Source: Strigamia acuminata
Taxonomy: Eukaryota; Arthropoda; Chilopoda; Geophilomorpha; Linotaeniidae
DNA length: 64,000 bases
Assembly (NCBI GenBank): GCA_949358305.1
Contig: OX442314.1
Location: 61,327,369 to 61,391,368, forward strand
Direction: 5' to 3'
Part shown: positions 42,747-54,400 of the stretch, piece after piece
Numbering within the stretch: position 1 is the first letter of the stretch
How the letters are laid out: each line of letters opens with the position of its first letter
Program-made: the position numbers and the translations under genes
The notes under the pieces: model-generated
Database searches by the model: none
Seen by the model: the letters and a program-made list of their open reading frames with translations, nothing else
Told to the model about the DNA's origin: nothing

Positions 42747-44566
42747 TGTCTATGTTTAGACTTTATGGGCGCAGATTTGTCAATCTGCACTGAAGTTGAG
42801 TCGGATAATTCCATTGGAATTTCTGAGGAAGTTTCAGGAATTAATTCCATTTCTTCAGCATCCGGAAGTTTATTACTTTCGTCCATCCATTTAGGATTTT
42901 CTTGAGGCGAGTAAGAGGCGGACTTTTGTCCTACTTTCCAAGTCTCAATCGGGTATGAGGGCGTATAGGGGTACAACGCTTTAATATTCACTGATTTTTC
43001 AATCAAACCATCAGCTAATTTGCGTAATTTATACGCTCCGCCTGGAAGTACTTTAGTAATCTCCCACAGACCATCTCTTTTCTCAGCGAAACCAGCAGAA
43101 ATATTTTTATCTGCGCAAGAGAGGATGTTAGTCTGTTTCCAGACTAAATCTCCGACTTCAAACTCCGTAATTACGAACTTTTGTTCGTGTATCTTTCTAT
43201 ATCGTTCAAAATTCAATTGAATTCTGCGATGCATCTCTTGATGCGATCTACGTAATATATCTAATAGTACTCTGACATATTTTTCTGGATTTTCCTTGTC
43301 AAATGGATTGGCATGTTTAATAATCCTTGGGTCGAAGGGTAATGTTACGATTCTTCCCGTATTTAGCAGCATCGGGCTTGAGCCTGTTGCCGCCGATACG
43401 TTATTTCGCATTGCGAATGCGAATTCGTCTAAATAACGTGGCCATTGCGTGTGCACATCTGTGTACAAAGCAAGCATGGTCTTGATGTCCCTATTGGCTC
43501 GCTCTGTCGGGTTCGCCTGGGCATGATACGTGCTCGTATGAGCCGGGCGAATGTTGTACATTTCGCAATACTCATTGTAAATATCGGAAACGAATTGTTT
43601 TCCGTTGTCGCTCACAATCTTTTTGGGGTGTCCCCATCTGTTTGAAACAGATCTTAATTCTTGAACGCAGTTAGCGCTCGTGGCTTTGGTCAAAGCCTTA
43701 ATTTCAACGAACTTGGTACAATTGTCAATAATGACAAAGATATACTGGTTTTGGGACCTTCCCGCAGGTTTTGGGCCCATCAAGTCCATGTTAATACATT
43801 CCCAAGGATTGGTCATGTTATGGGGTGTGTAAGGAGCTGCGTGCCTTTTCTGTTGAATAGGCTTGTACTGGGCACAGTGCGTGCAGCTTTTAACGTAGTT
43901 CCTGACACTTCTACTCATACCAGGCCAGAAATATATTAAACGAGTTTTCTCAAGCGTCTTACTCATCCCAGCGTGACCGCTTAGGGGGTGGCCATGACAA
44001 GCGAAGAGTACTCGTTTTACGAGTGAACTGGGTACAACGGCTTTAAAGCCGTTTCCCGAATCGTTTAATTCCTCTTCGAACGAAGGGTTAAAATAGATGA
44101 TCATTTGATCACCATCTTTTTCTTTTTTGTCCAAACAATAGTTTTTAACTTTGTTTTTCCACTCTTTTATTTCAGATTGTGGTATCCCAACAACCTTGTC
44201 ATTCAATAAATATTCCCGAATGCGTTTGCATTCAGTATCCAACAACTGAGCGTCTATTATTTCCTTCCTTGTAGGAGGGACTTCTTTAAGTACTTCAGTC
44301 AACACACTGTACAAGGTTTCTTGTACTTTCTCCCCCTCCCTTTCTTCAGAACATTCTTTAGAATTTTCTGAAAAATGGACACGCACACTAGCCAGATACT
44401 CTCGTTTTTCTGGGACTCGATTTAGTGAAACAGAAGGATTTCCGTCCCACTCGGGCCAATATTGCTTAATTTCGACCGGCTCCACATAATCACGAAGAGG
44501 AATGTCTTCCTCTGTTAGTGGGGCTCTAGAAAGTGCGTCTGCAACTTGATTGGCCGCACCTTTTCA
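42747..44566 (-). pseudogene. pol: Gypsy element E: RNase H end and integrase
   Basis: In frame with the upstream pol part but separated from it by a TGA at 44564-44566 lying between NFKVVF and KGAANQVADALSRAP. The integrase has the HHCC finger (CHGHPLSGHAGMSKTL...CTHCAQYK) and core residues in MDLMGPKP, IVSDNGKQFVSD and NPTERANRD. A C-terminal region LVWKQTNILS...GAYKLRKL then leads into a tail that is cut at 42747 by copia I. The family matches element A in motif order and in the NRD/LALYTDVH segment. It would be whole but for the TGA and the insertion. Confidence 0.92.
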
Positions 44567-46705
44567 AAAAACAACTTTAAAATTTCCACATTGGATTCTT
44601 AAGGCCCATCGGCCAAATTTCCCAGATGGTTCCGGCGTTCGCATAAGCCATTTTAATGCTTCTGCATCTGACTCTAAAGTGAACGTACCATATTCGAGAT
44701 ATGGTTTAAATCGATCGATAGCCCACACGACTGCGAGACATTCGAGTTCGGGCGTTGTATAACGCTTCTCCGCTCCACGTAAAACTCTGCTTGCATAAGC
44801 TACAGGTCTGGGTACAGAAATGTTTTTCTGTTTCTTTTCATCGAATATATCGACATCTTGGCAAAGGACAGCTCCTAAGCCTTCATGAGAAGCGTCAGTC
44901 ATGACGACAAATGGCAGAGTCATGTCTGGTTTGTGTAGACAATTGTCGCCACAAAGTAGCTCTTTAATTTTATTAAAAGCTTCTGTCTGCTCATCTCCCC
45001 ATTCAAATGGAGTCTTCTCAGTCATCATACGTGTGTATGGTGCGGCAATAGTTCCGTGATTTGGAACAAACTTCCTGAAGAAGTTAGTCATGCCGTGAAA
45101 GCGCTGAATGTCTTTAGCACACGTGGGGGTGGGAAATTTCATAATCGCCGATATTTTATCGGGATCACCGAAGAGACCTTCGGGTTTGATCCAATGGCCC
45201 AAGAACTTTAGTTCTGTACGCCCAAAACGAGATTTCGCTTTATTTATTGTCATGTTGGCTTGGTTAAGCCTTTCCAAAACATCTCGAACATGTTTGAGAT
45301 GATCATCCCAATTATCTGAATACACAATTACGTCATCCAAATAAACTAACGCGTAGTCTTGCAAAACTGAGCCTAAAATGCCTTCCATCAGACGCTGGAA
45401 AGTACAAGGCGCATTGCAAAGGCCAAACGGCATTTGCACAAATTGATATGGACCATTTGGCGTGTAAAATGCCGTCTTTGGACGATCTTCTTTACACATC
45501 TCGACTTGGTAATAACCTTTGACAAGGTCAATGGACGTAAAATACTTAGCAGGACCAGTATTATGGTCAATGCTTGGCATTTGTATTACTTCGACTTCGG
45601 TGATGGCATTCAGCCACCAGTAGTCAATACACATCCTATACGAGCCGTCAGGCTTTGCAACAATGACTGGATGACTTATGAAGGGCCCTTTGGCCTTTTC
45701 AATGAGTCCATCCTGTTCTAATTCTGCAGCTAGTTTGGTCATAATGGCTCTCTTGGCCGGGTTATACATTCTATACTGCATTTTGGGCAATGAATGCCCT
45801 TCTTTGAACTTGATACGGTGTTGGGTCACATTAGTGCACCCAACTTGATCACGAAATACATTTGGTATCTCGTTAACCACTTCGCAAAGTGCTAGTCGTT
45901 GTTCTGGAGTGCAGTCGCTCTCCTCAACTAATTTCTCATCCCATGGTAACACGGGAGTGTCTGTCAGCTCAATTGAGTCAACTGCAGTCGTTAGACTTTC
46001 TAAATACTCGAAAGTGATTCGATTCAACGGGGCAAGGGCCAAATTGGCTTCTTCCGACTCATAAGGGGCGGACCAATTGGCTTTATCTGCACAAGAGAAC
46101 TCTTGGAGATGGGGGTGTGGACTGATCTTTTGTCTGCGCATGAAATTGTGACCCAGTATCAAGCCACAAACTTGTTTTGCTAAAACGATGAAATTCATTG
46201 GCGTAAATTCATCAGCCCACTGTACGCACAAAGTTATTTGTCCGACAGGTTTGTGTGCTACGCCTACGGCGTTAACTAGCATGTTTCTGGGAGCCTCTTG
46301 TAAGAATTCTGGCAGGGCCTGAGTTTCAGACAAAAGTTGTTCCCCAATGTAACATTGAGATGCTCCTGTATCCATGAGCGCGTTGTAGGTGAGCCCACCA
46401 ATTGTGATCTTCATTCGAGGATCATCTTTATTATTACCCAAAGTAATATTGTGCAAGTTATTACCACCTATGACTCTGTTGAGTCGGCGAAGTCTACAGA
46501 ATTTCTTCGTGTAACACTTGTGTGGAAACAATGTCAGATTTTTTAATTGCTCCGTCATTTCTTGCAGATTCTCATCTACTCCGCCACTATGACTAGTGGA
46601 TACTTCAAGACAAGTAGTGTCTACATCCATAAATAAAGTCTCCGATGTAGCATTAGCTACTTCTGGGGGATGGAATAAACCTTCGTCCCCCGGATCTAGT
46701 TTTTT
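44567..46705 (-). pseudogene. pol: Gypsy element E: protease, reverse transcriptase, RNase H
   Basis: Entered by -1 frameshifting at 46699-46705; the first ATG in frame is at 46630 (MDVDTTCLEV), from which residues are counted. Retropepsin is ALMDTGASQC (Asp 87). The reverse transcriptase has CIDYWWLNAI, SIDLVKGYYQ (Asp 368), MPFGLCNAPCTFQR and VYLDDVIVYS (Asp-Asp 432-433). RNase H is MTDASHEGLGAVL near 573 with the ELECLAVVWAIDRF motif. No internal stop occurs in this portion. The domain order and the frameshift expression mode are shared with element A. Confidence 0.92.
46665..46705 (-). promoter_or_regulatory. -1 programmed ribosomal frameshift signal of gypsy E
   Basis: Minus strand tcA AAA AAC at the end of gag, followed at once by the gag stop TAG (46696-46698). 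After 7 nt, GGGGGA (plus 46686-46691) can pair with TCCCCC (plus 46665-46670) across a 15-nt loop. The -1 frame runs open into MDVDTTCLEV. It uses the same heptamer and same codon phase as element A. Confidence 0.8.
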
Positions 46706-47480
46706 GAACTAGTAGCACTTGAATCAGCAGATTCAGGTTTGATCAAAGTCTTAACCATTTCTGCCAACGAGTTGGTAAGCGAAGTTTGTAACTTATTTTC
46801 AAAAGTATTTTATTTCGCATCAAGTTTAGCATCTAATGTTGCATCCAACACTTCTTGAGTTATCCACCTATTATTAGGCCGTTTAGAAGTTAGATCCACA
46901 GTCGGGGAATCCGGAGTACTTCGTTTTTGCAACTCTTCAGAGTTGAAATTTGTACGTGGTTTTGGATTTGTACATTCTTGACGCACATGTCTGGGCTGTT
47001 AACAGTTATAACAGACTAATTGACCACGTCTGGTCTGATCTACTACTCCATTTATTAAATAAACGGCTTCACACTCCTCGGGTAACTCCTCATCACATTT
47101 ATTAAATTGTTCTTGTGAATCCAAAGTTAGTGATTTAGCATTGGTCTTCTGTTGAGGACGAGTATCTGTTTTCCGAGGTGGGAAAACAACTGGATTGGAA
47201 TTATTTTCCCTTACTCCATTAGCTGTACGACTGTACATGCCTTTGCTTTTTGTTATAGCGTTATAAATCTCTGTTAGAGGTAAGTCCGCTAGGCCTTGCG
47301 TATGCAAAAGCAAATCGTTAGCAGGAGTTACACTCCCGATAAAAAGACTTCCAGCCCCTTTCGCGTCGAGGTTGTCTTGTAATATCCATAACTGGTAATA
47401 CTTGTGCATAAAGTCATAAAGACTTTCTGTTTCAAGTTGTCTCAACTTGGTTAGTTGGTTCGTCCGCTCTTGTCGAGTGG
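46706..47480 (-). pseudogene. gag: Gypsy element E: Gag C-terminal part (capsid end, zinc knuckle)
   Basis: One frame from about 47480 to the frameshift site. It starts in capsid sequence (FKERFVATRQERTNQ, then LRQLETESLYDFMHKYYQL). A CCHC knuckle reads CYNC-stop-QPRHVRQEC: a TAA at 46999-47001 replaces the residue after the second Cys. A second TAA is at 46810-46812. The frame is shifted relative to the N-terminal part and most of the capsid N-domain seems deleted at the junction near 47480. All this marks gag as dead while leaving the frameshift signal in phase. Confidence 0.85.
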
Positions 47481-48353
47481 CTACAAACCTCTCTTTGAAC
47501 GCCTATTGGAATTTCCTTGCGTTCCAGGATTGGAAGAATTATTTAAATCATTCATATCATTTGGGTTATTCGAGTTCGGAGGAACTGAGTGACCCTTTTG
47601 CATGTTAGGTGTTGGACTAGAATTGTTTGCAAATCTAGAATTTGGGTCAAAACGGCGGTTTGGACCTCTTGTCGCATTTAAATTTGGGTTCAAATTTCCA
47701 GCGAGATTCGGACAACTATTTGATCCGTTTGGGAAACTTGGAGTGGGGTTGGCCATATTAGGTGGGCCCATATTCGTTCTATTGAACGTATTTTCAAAGT
47801 TCCCTGGATTAGTAAATCCTCGTTGTTGGTTGCGCGTGAAATTATTCATCCGTAACCGTTGCTGAAAAGCACGATCGAAATCTCCCGGTGTCAAATTCGA
47901 CTGATTTTGACGAGGAGGTTGTTGTGCAGTTTTATTTCTATATCTAGAAATAGGTGTTGAAGGAGTGGGACTAAAATTATTTAATCTTTGGCTAGCTGGG
48001 GAATTAGGATGCTCCGACGTACCACGACGCGCGTGCACAAAATCTAACACTTCGGTCAAAGATCTAAATTGGTTTGGGTTCAAACCGTGATCCTGACAAA
48101 ATAGTAGACCGCCTCGGCCTAAATGAGAACCTTCAGGAATGCATTCCTCTTCTCCAAGCGGAGTAGGTTCACGTGGAATCCTATTCTCTCCAGACGGTCC
48201 GGCTGTTTCATTTGAAACGCCATTATGGACCGCGTGGTTTCCCACTTCTTCAGCTCCATTAGGAACAGGTACAAACCCGGATAGATTCATTCCACCGGTC
48301 AAACACGTTCGTTCCTTACCGCGGGTGTTCATGTGATGCTGGTTACTAGTCAT
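47481..48353 (-). pseudogene. gag: Gypsy element E: Gag N-terminal part (Asn/Pro-rich)
   Basis: ATG at 48353 (MTSNQHHMNTRG). 290 codons, low-complexity: Asn, Pro and Ser dominate residues about 120-280. It has no capsid motif and ends with a basic patch and stop at 47481. It corresponds in position to the long N-terminal Gag region of element A but has a different composition. An A/T-rich sequence ending in TAG (TTTAATTTTAG) lies just before the ATG and could be a 3' splice site. Confidence 0.7.
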
Positions 48354-49663
48354 AGCTAAAATTAAACTAAGAAAATTTCCTAAGTCTGAGAGATAACGAT
48401 GAAGTTGCTAACGTTCAGGAGGGTCGCAAACGAAGCAGTGGTTACACTATTCGAATGGAAGTATGGGTACTTCAAGGCACCTCTCTGATTGGTCAAGCAT
48501 CAACGCTAGTCTCGCGAGAGTCCAATCTCATCCGAGGTTGGTGGAAATCACAAAGTTCGTGGAACCTTAATCTTGTCAGATTTCAGGGTTATGACGTAAT
48601 CGCAAAACAATATGGATACTTTTCAAAGTACTCTAAAACATTGTCAAATTTTTTTTAATAAAAAAAAATGACCCTTTATGAGAATTTTAAAGTATTAAAA
48701 CCCACAATTTTAATAAGACGCGTCGAATCGTTTGAATCGACGGCTTCTCTGCACAACTTGGTTGCTAGGCAACACGACAGTGAGAATTTTCTTCGCTAAA
48801 ATTAGAACGGTACTCCATTCGTAGAATTCGATTCCAATGTCTTGAAATCATGATTTTTTTAACCAACATTTTAATGTAGAACAAGTCTGTAAAATAAGGT
48901 AAACCACTTTGAAATATAAATTTTAATTCCTTCGAAAATGTCAATTTTCTTTTAATTTATTTAGACAAATAAATTAGGTTTAACTTGAAGTCTCAAGCAA
49001 AATTACTTATTTAGAACATTCTAAAAATAAAACAACTGTTAAATTGATAGGATTTTTTAAGAATTCCGTCAAAGTCGAACTTCTACAAAATTAGGCCCAA
49101 CCGCGTGGTTTTGTCAGATTGTCGACGACAAAATGACGTTACCCGGGCGGGGTCCACTTCAACAAGTTTGGGCAAAATTTTTCCATTCTCAGGGTTAGGC
49201 CTTTAGGCCTGACCACGCGGTAGAAATTATTGTTTTGCTAAAACATATAATTTCTACGGCGGAGAACCGAAATAAAGTGAGTTACACTTAATATCTTTAC
49301 AACAAGCTTTGAGACAAAAATAAAATATATTAGACACTTATAAATCTCAAACAAAATTTATTTTTTACACACAAAAATCACCGTAAACGTTACACTACTC
49401 GAATTCACCATAGACATACAAAACTTCAAATTTTATTTAAAATTTGGCAGCCTATCTCGGTAGAACCTCCACTTGTGACGATTCTAACGAGATTCCTATG
49501 ATTGCTATCACAAGAAAGAACATTAAACAAAAACACTGATTCTATCAGTAAAAAATTTCATTTGAAATTTTAACACCGTAAGCACATTTCCGAATTCTCA
49601 TAAACACACACAACTCAAAATTCAATTGAATTTTTGCAGCCTTATCTCGGTAGAACCTCCACT
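48354..49663. other. 5' side of gypsy E; LTR and primer site not identified
   Basis: No gene. This should hold the 5' LTR of E, but neither a repeat of the 34.7-35.6 kb region nor a clear primer-binding site was found. A 40-bp sequence (GCAGCCTATCTCGGTAGAAC onward) at 49447-49486 is repeated at 49636-49676 with 189-bp spacing. The second copy runs over the inner end of H2. Confidence 0.5.
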
Positions 49664-51400
49664 TGTGACGATTCTACTTTTGGGCTAATTTATTAGTCCT
49701 TTTGAGATAGATAATTCGGTTTAAACAAGACGTTGCTAAGTTTAGCAACAACCTAACCGAGATAAGCTACGGATATCTTTGCAAACGTGAATGTGTGAAT
49801 CAAGAGACGTAACTTACAGTTTTAGTGTGACATAACATATTTATTACTTATAATAACATAATTGGGTTCTTGACGCGTGTAAACGGGCGGCATCAACTGG
49901 TTGAGGATCCGGGCGAAGCCAGAGGGATACGGCTAACTTGCGGCATCGTCACAAATATCGCTACGGAGACGTATTTGGTCCGCAGCTCGATTATCTAATA
50001 ATAAGAAGAGTCCTTCGTATAAATGGGAATATTCAGCAGAATATTCCATGTTCCAAATGAATAAAAGTACAGTGATTAGAGTAATATAACAAATGAATTG
50101 TTATATAAATATTAATTGGGCGGGGACCGTCACGACAATTGAGAGAACGTCGCGGGAGTTGTTGAGACTCCATCCGCCAGCATGCCTTACGACGACAAGA
50201 TCTCGTGATCAGGCGCCGAGTATTTAATTGTACGCTTTAAATCGCTATCGGTAGTACCAACCACCAGGTAAACATTTCTATGGACTTACCGGTATAAAAG
50301 ATATTGCCAATACAGGATTACCAATGCCCGAGTAATTTATTTAACACAGTGTTTTTCAACTCCTGTTCACGGGTTACTAACCCGGAGGGTACAATGGGGC
50401 GGGGACCATCAGGACGGTCGAGAGAACCATCGCGGGAGGATTTGACTCCTCCATCCGCCAGCATGCCTTACGATGGCGGGATCCCTTGATCGAGCACCGG
50501 GTAAAATATTAATCAGCCACCGCTGTTGGATTACCATTATCCAGGTAGTTATTTATCGCAACATCTTGAAGATGTTACTCACGGGCTACTAACCCGGCGT
50601 GTTACCTGTGCATTAGGCCTTTACCGACTTTTAACGTGCGGAAGGACCGATCGCAGAAAGACAGGAACCTGCGAGGGCTATTTACAACAGCCATCCTGCA
50701 GCGGACTGAGGCAAGTTAGCTGAGGGACCTACTTTCATTTAGCAAGGTCGTACTGTATACGACCGTTATATTAAGCCACCGTACGAAATCTAACTGTCCC
50801 GTAGAACAGCAAGCTAACGTTACGGGACCATTTCATGCGAGCGCATGTCTATTACCGGGTTGGTCTTCCCGAAAAGGCCCTACAACAACAATAACAATAG
50901 TAATGAATACCAATTGTGGAGAGCTGAGGTGGCCTGATGTGTCGATAGAGAAAGTGAAATCAAACGATAACAATTCAACTACAGACAATATACGTGTTCA
51001 GTTATCAAGCCAGGGGGGTGAGAGGTTGAGAAACTGGAGCTTATATAGTTCTGTAGAACGACTAGATTGGCAACAGCCAATCCGTGTGCGAATCGGTGGA
51101 TTCGTGGGTCACTAGTCTGGACCTAATATAAGACTATGTCCAGATGGGCCCAGTTGGGGTCCAGAAGGGTCCGATTGGTTCCCTTCGACAGGTAAGTAAA
51201 GTGTATATTGATTCGATAGAATCAACATCGTCAAGTAAATAATACTTAGTTTATATCGAATAAAATAGTTATATTTTATTCACCGTGTCTAAATAATTAT
51301 TTATCACGCTTTTAGTTTTTATCGAGTTTGAATTACGCGCGTTTGGTAAACAGCGCCATCTATTGTGAACATTGATAAATACGGATTTGTAATCATCACA
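49664..51400 (-). repeat. H2: inverted copy of the 1.73-kb LTR-like repeat H1
   Basis: Reverse complement of 26330-28064 with roughly 95% match by eye, including the TATA box (CTTATATA at 51040 on the plus strand), AATAAA (plus 49840-49845), the internal CGTAAGGCATGCTGGCGGA modules and the hairpin GTTGCTAAGTTTAGCAAC. The small frame found in H1 has a TAG here. Its outer end ATCACA abuts the satellite array without a spacer. Confidence 0.7.
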
Positions 51401-54400
51401 TATTCTTGGTCTATTCTTGGTCTTTTCTTGGTCTTTAATTGGTCTTTTTTGGTCTTTTTTGGTCTTTTTTGGTCTTTTGGGCTCTGAGGGCTCTGAGTGC
51501 TCTGAGGGCTCTGAGGGCTCTGAAGGTTCTGAGGGCTCAGAGGGTCTTTTTTGTTCTTTTTTGGTTTTTTTTGGTCTTTTTTTGGCTATTCTTGGTCTTT
51601 TCTTGGTCTGTTCTTGGTCTGTTCTTGGTCTGTTCTTGGTCTGTTCTTGGTCTGTTCATGGTCTGTTCGTGGTCTTTTCGTGGTCTTTTCGTGGTCTTTT
51701 CGTGGTCTATTCGTGGTCTATTCGTGGTCTATTCGTGGTCTATTCGTGGTCTATTCGTGGTCTATTCTTGGTGTTTTCTTGGTGTTTTCTTGGTGTTTTC
51801 TTGGTCTATTCTGGGTCTTTTCTTGGTCTATTCTTGGTCTATTCTTGGTCTATTCTTGGTCTATTCTTGGTCTATTCTTGGTCTATTCTTGGTCTATTCT
51901 TGGTCTATTCTTGGTCTTTTCTTGGTCTTTTCTTGGTTTTTTTGGTCTTTTATGGTCTTTTGGGCTCTGAGGGCTTTGAGGAGTCTGAGGGCTCTGAAGG
52001 CTCTGACGGCTCAGAGGGTCTTTAATTGGTCTTTTTTGATCTTTTTTGGTCTTTTTGGTCTTTTTTGGTCTTTTTTGGTCTTTTTTAGTCTTTTGGGCTC
52101 TGAGGGCTCTGAGGGCTCTGAGGGCTCTGAGGGCTCTGAAAGCTCTGACGGCTCAGAGTGTCTTTTTTAGTCTTTTTTGGTCTTTTTTGGTTTTTTTTGA
52201 TTTTTTTTGATCTTTTTTAGTCTTTTTTGGTATTTTTTGGTATTTTTTGGTCTATTCTTGGTCTATTCTTGGTCTATTCTTGGTCTATTCTTGGTCTATT
52301 CTTGGTCTATTCTTGGTCTATTCTTGGTCTATTCTTGGTCTATTCTTGGTCTATTCTTGGTCTATTCTTGGTCTCTTCTTGGTCTTTTCTTGGTTTTTTC
52401 TTGGTCTTTTCTTGGTCTTTTCTTGGTCTTTTCGTGGTCTATTCGTGGTCTATTCGTGGTCTATTCGTGGTCTATTCGTGGTCTATTCTTGGTCTATTGT
52501 GGTCTATTCGTGGTCTATTCGTGGTCTATTCGTGGTCTATTCGCGGTCTATTCTTGGTCTTTAATTGGTCTTTTTTGGTCTTTTTTGGTCTTTTTTAATC
52601 TTTTTTAGTTTTTTTTGGTCTTTTTTTGGCTATTCTTGGTCTATTCTTGGTCTTTTCTTGGTCTATTCTTGGTCAATTCTTGGTCTATTTTTGGTCTTTA
52701 ATTGGTCTTTTTTGGTCTTTTTTGGTCTTTTTTAATCTTTTCTATTTTTTTTGGTCTTTTTTTGGCTATTTTTGGTCTTTTCTTGGTCTTTTCTTGGTCT
52801 TTTCTTGGTCTTTTCTTGGTCTATTCTTGGTCTTTTCTTGGTCTATTCTTGGTCTATTCTTGGTCTATTCTTAGTCTATTTTTGGCTATTCTTGGTCTTT
52901 TCTTGGTCTTTTCTTGGTCTTTTCTTGGTCTTTTCTTGGTCTTTTCTTGGTCTTTTCTTGGTCTTTTCTTGGTCTATTCTTGGTCTATTCTTGGTCTATT
53001 CGTGGTCTATTCGTGGTCTATTCGCGGTCTATTCGCGGTCTATTCGCAGTCTATTCGCGGTCTTTTCTTGGTCTGTTCTTGGTTTGTTCTTGGTCTGTTC
53101 TTGGTCTGTTCTTGGTCTGTTCTTGGTCTGTTCTTGGTCTGTTCTTGGTCTGTTCTTGGTCTGTGCTTGGTCTGTTCTTGGTCTATTCTTGATCTATTCT
53201 TGGTCTATTCTTGGTCTATTCTTGGTCTATTCTTGGTCTTTTCTTGGTTTTTTCTTGGTCTTTTCTTGGTCTTTTCTTGGTCTTTTCTTGGTCTTTTCGT
53301 GGTCTATTCGTGGTCTATTCGTGGTCTATTCGTGGTCTATTCGTGGTCTATTCGTGGTCTATTCGTGGTCTATTCGTGGTCTATTCGTGGTCTATTCGTG
53401 GTCTATTCGTGGTCTATTCGCGGTCTATTCGCGGTCTATTAGCGGTCTTTTCTTGGTCTTTTCTTGGTCTTTTCTTGGTCTTTTCTTGGTCTTTTCTTGG
53501 TCTTTTCGTGGTCTATTCGTGGTCTATTCGTGGTCTATTCGTGGTCTATTCGCGGTCTATTCGCGGTCTATTAGCGGTCTTTTCTTGGTCTTTTCTTGGT
53601 CTTTTCTTGGTCTTTTCTTGGTCTTTTCTTGGTCTTTTCGTGGTCTATTCGTGGTCTATTCGTGGTCTATTCGTGGTCTATTCGTGGTCTATTCGTGGTC
53701 TATTCGTGGTCTATTCGTGGTCTATTCGTGGTCTATTCGCGGTCTATTCGCGGTCTTTTCTTGGTCTTTTCTTGGTCTTTTCTTGGTCTTTTCTTGGTCT
53801 GTTCTTGGTCTGTTCTTGGTCTGTTTTTGGTCTGTTCTTGGTCTGTTCTTGGTCTGTTCTTGGTCTGTTCTTGGTCTGTTCTTGGTCTGTTCTTGGTCTG
53901 TTCTTGGTCTGTTCGTGGTCTGTTCGTGGTCTTTTCGTGGTCTTTTCGTGGTCTCGTGGTCTATTCGTGGTCTATTCGTGGTCTATTCGTGGTCTATTCG
54001 TGGTCTATTTGTGGTCTATTCGTGGTCTATTCGTGGTCTATTCGTGGTCTATTTGTGGTCTATTCGTGGTCTATTCGTGGTCTATTCGTGGTCTATTCGT
54101 GGTCTATTCGTGGTCTATTCGTGGTCTATTCGTGTTCTTTTCTTGGTCTTTTCTTGGTCTTTTCTTGGTCTTTTTTGGTCTTTTTTGGTCTTTTTTGGTC
54201 TTTTTTGGTTTTTTTTGATTTTTTTTGATCTTTTTTAGTCTTTTTTGGTATTTTTTGGTATTTTTTGGTCTATTCTTGGTCTATTCTTGGTCTATTCTTG
54301 GTCTATTCTTGGTCTATTCTTGGTCTACTCTTGGTCTATTCTTGGTCTATTCTTGGTCTATTCTTGGTCTATTCTTGGTCTATTCTTGGTCTTTTCTTGG

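Noticed and set aside
34725-49663. Matching LTR pair for gypsy E
   Set aside because: The sequences downstream of its purine tract and upstream of its gag do not show a shared segment by eye.
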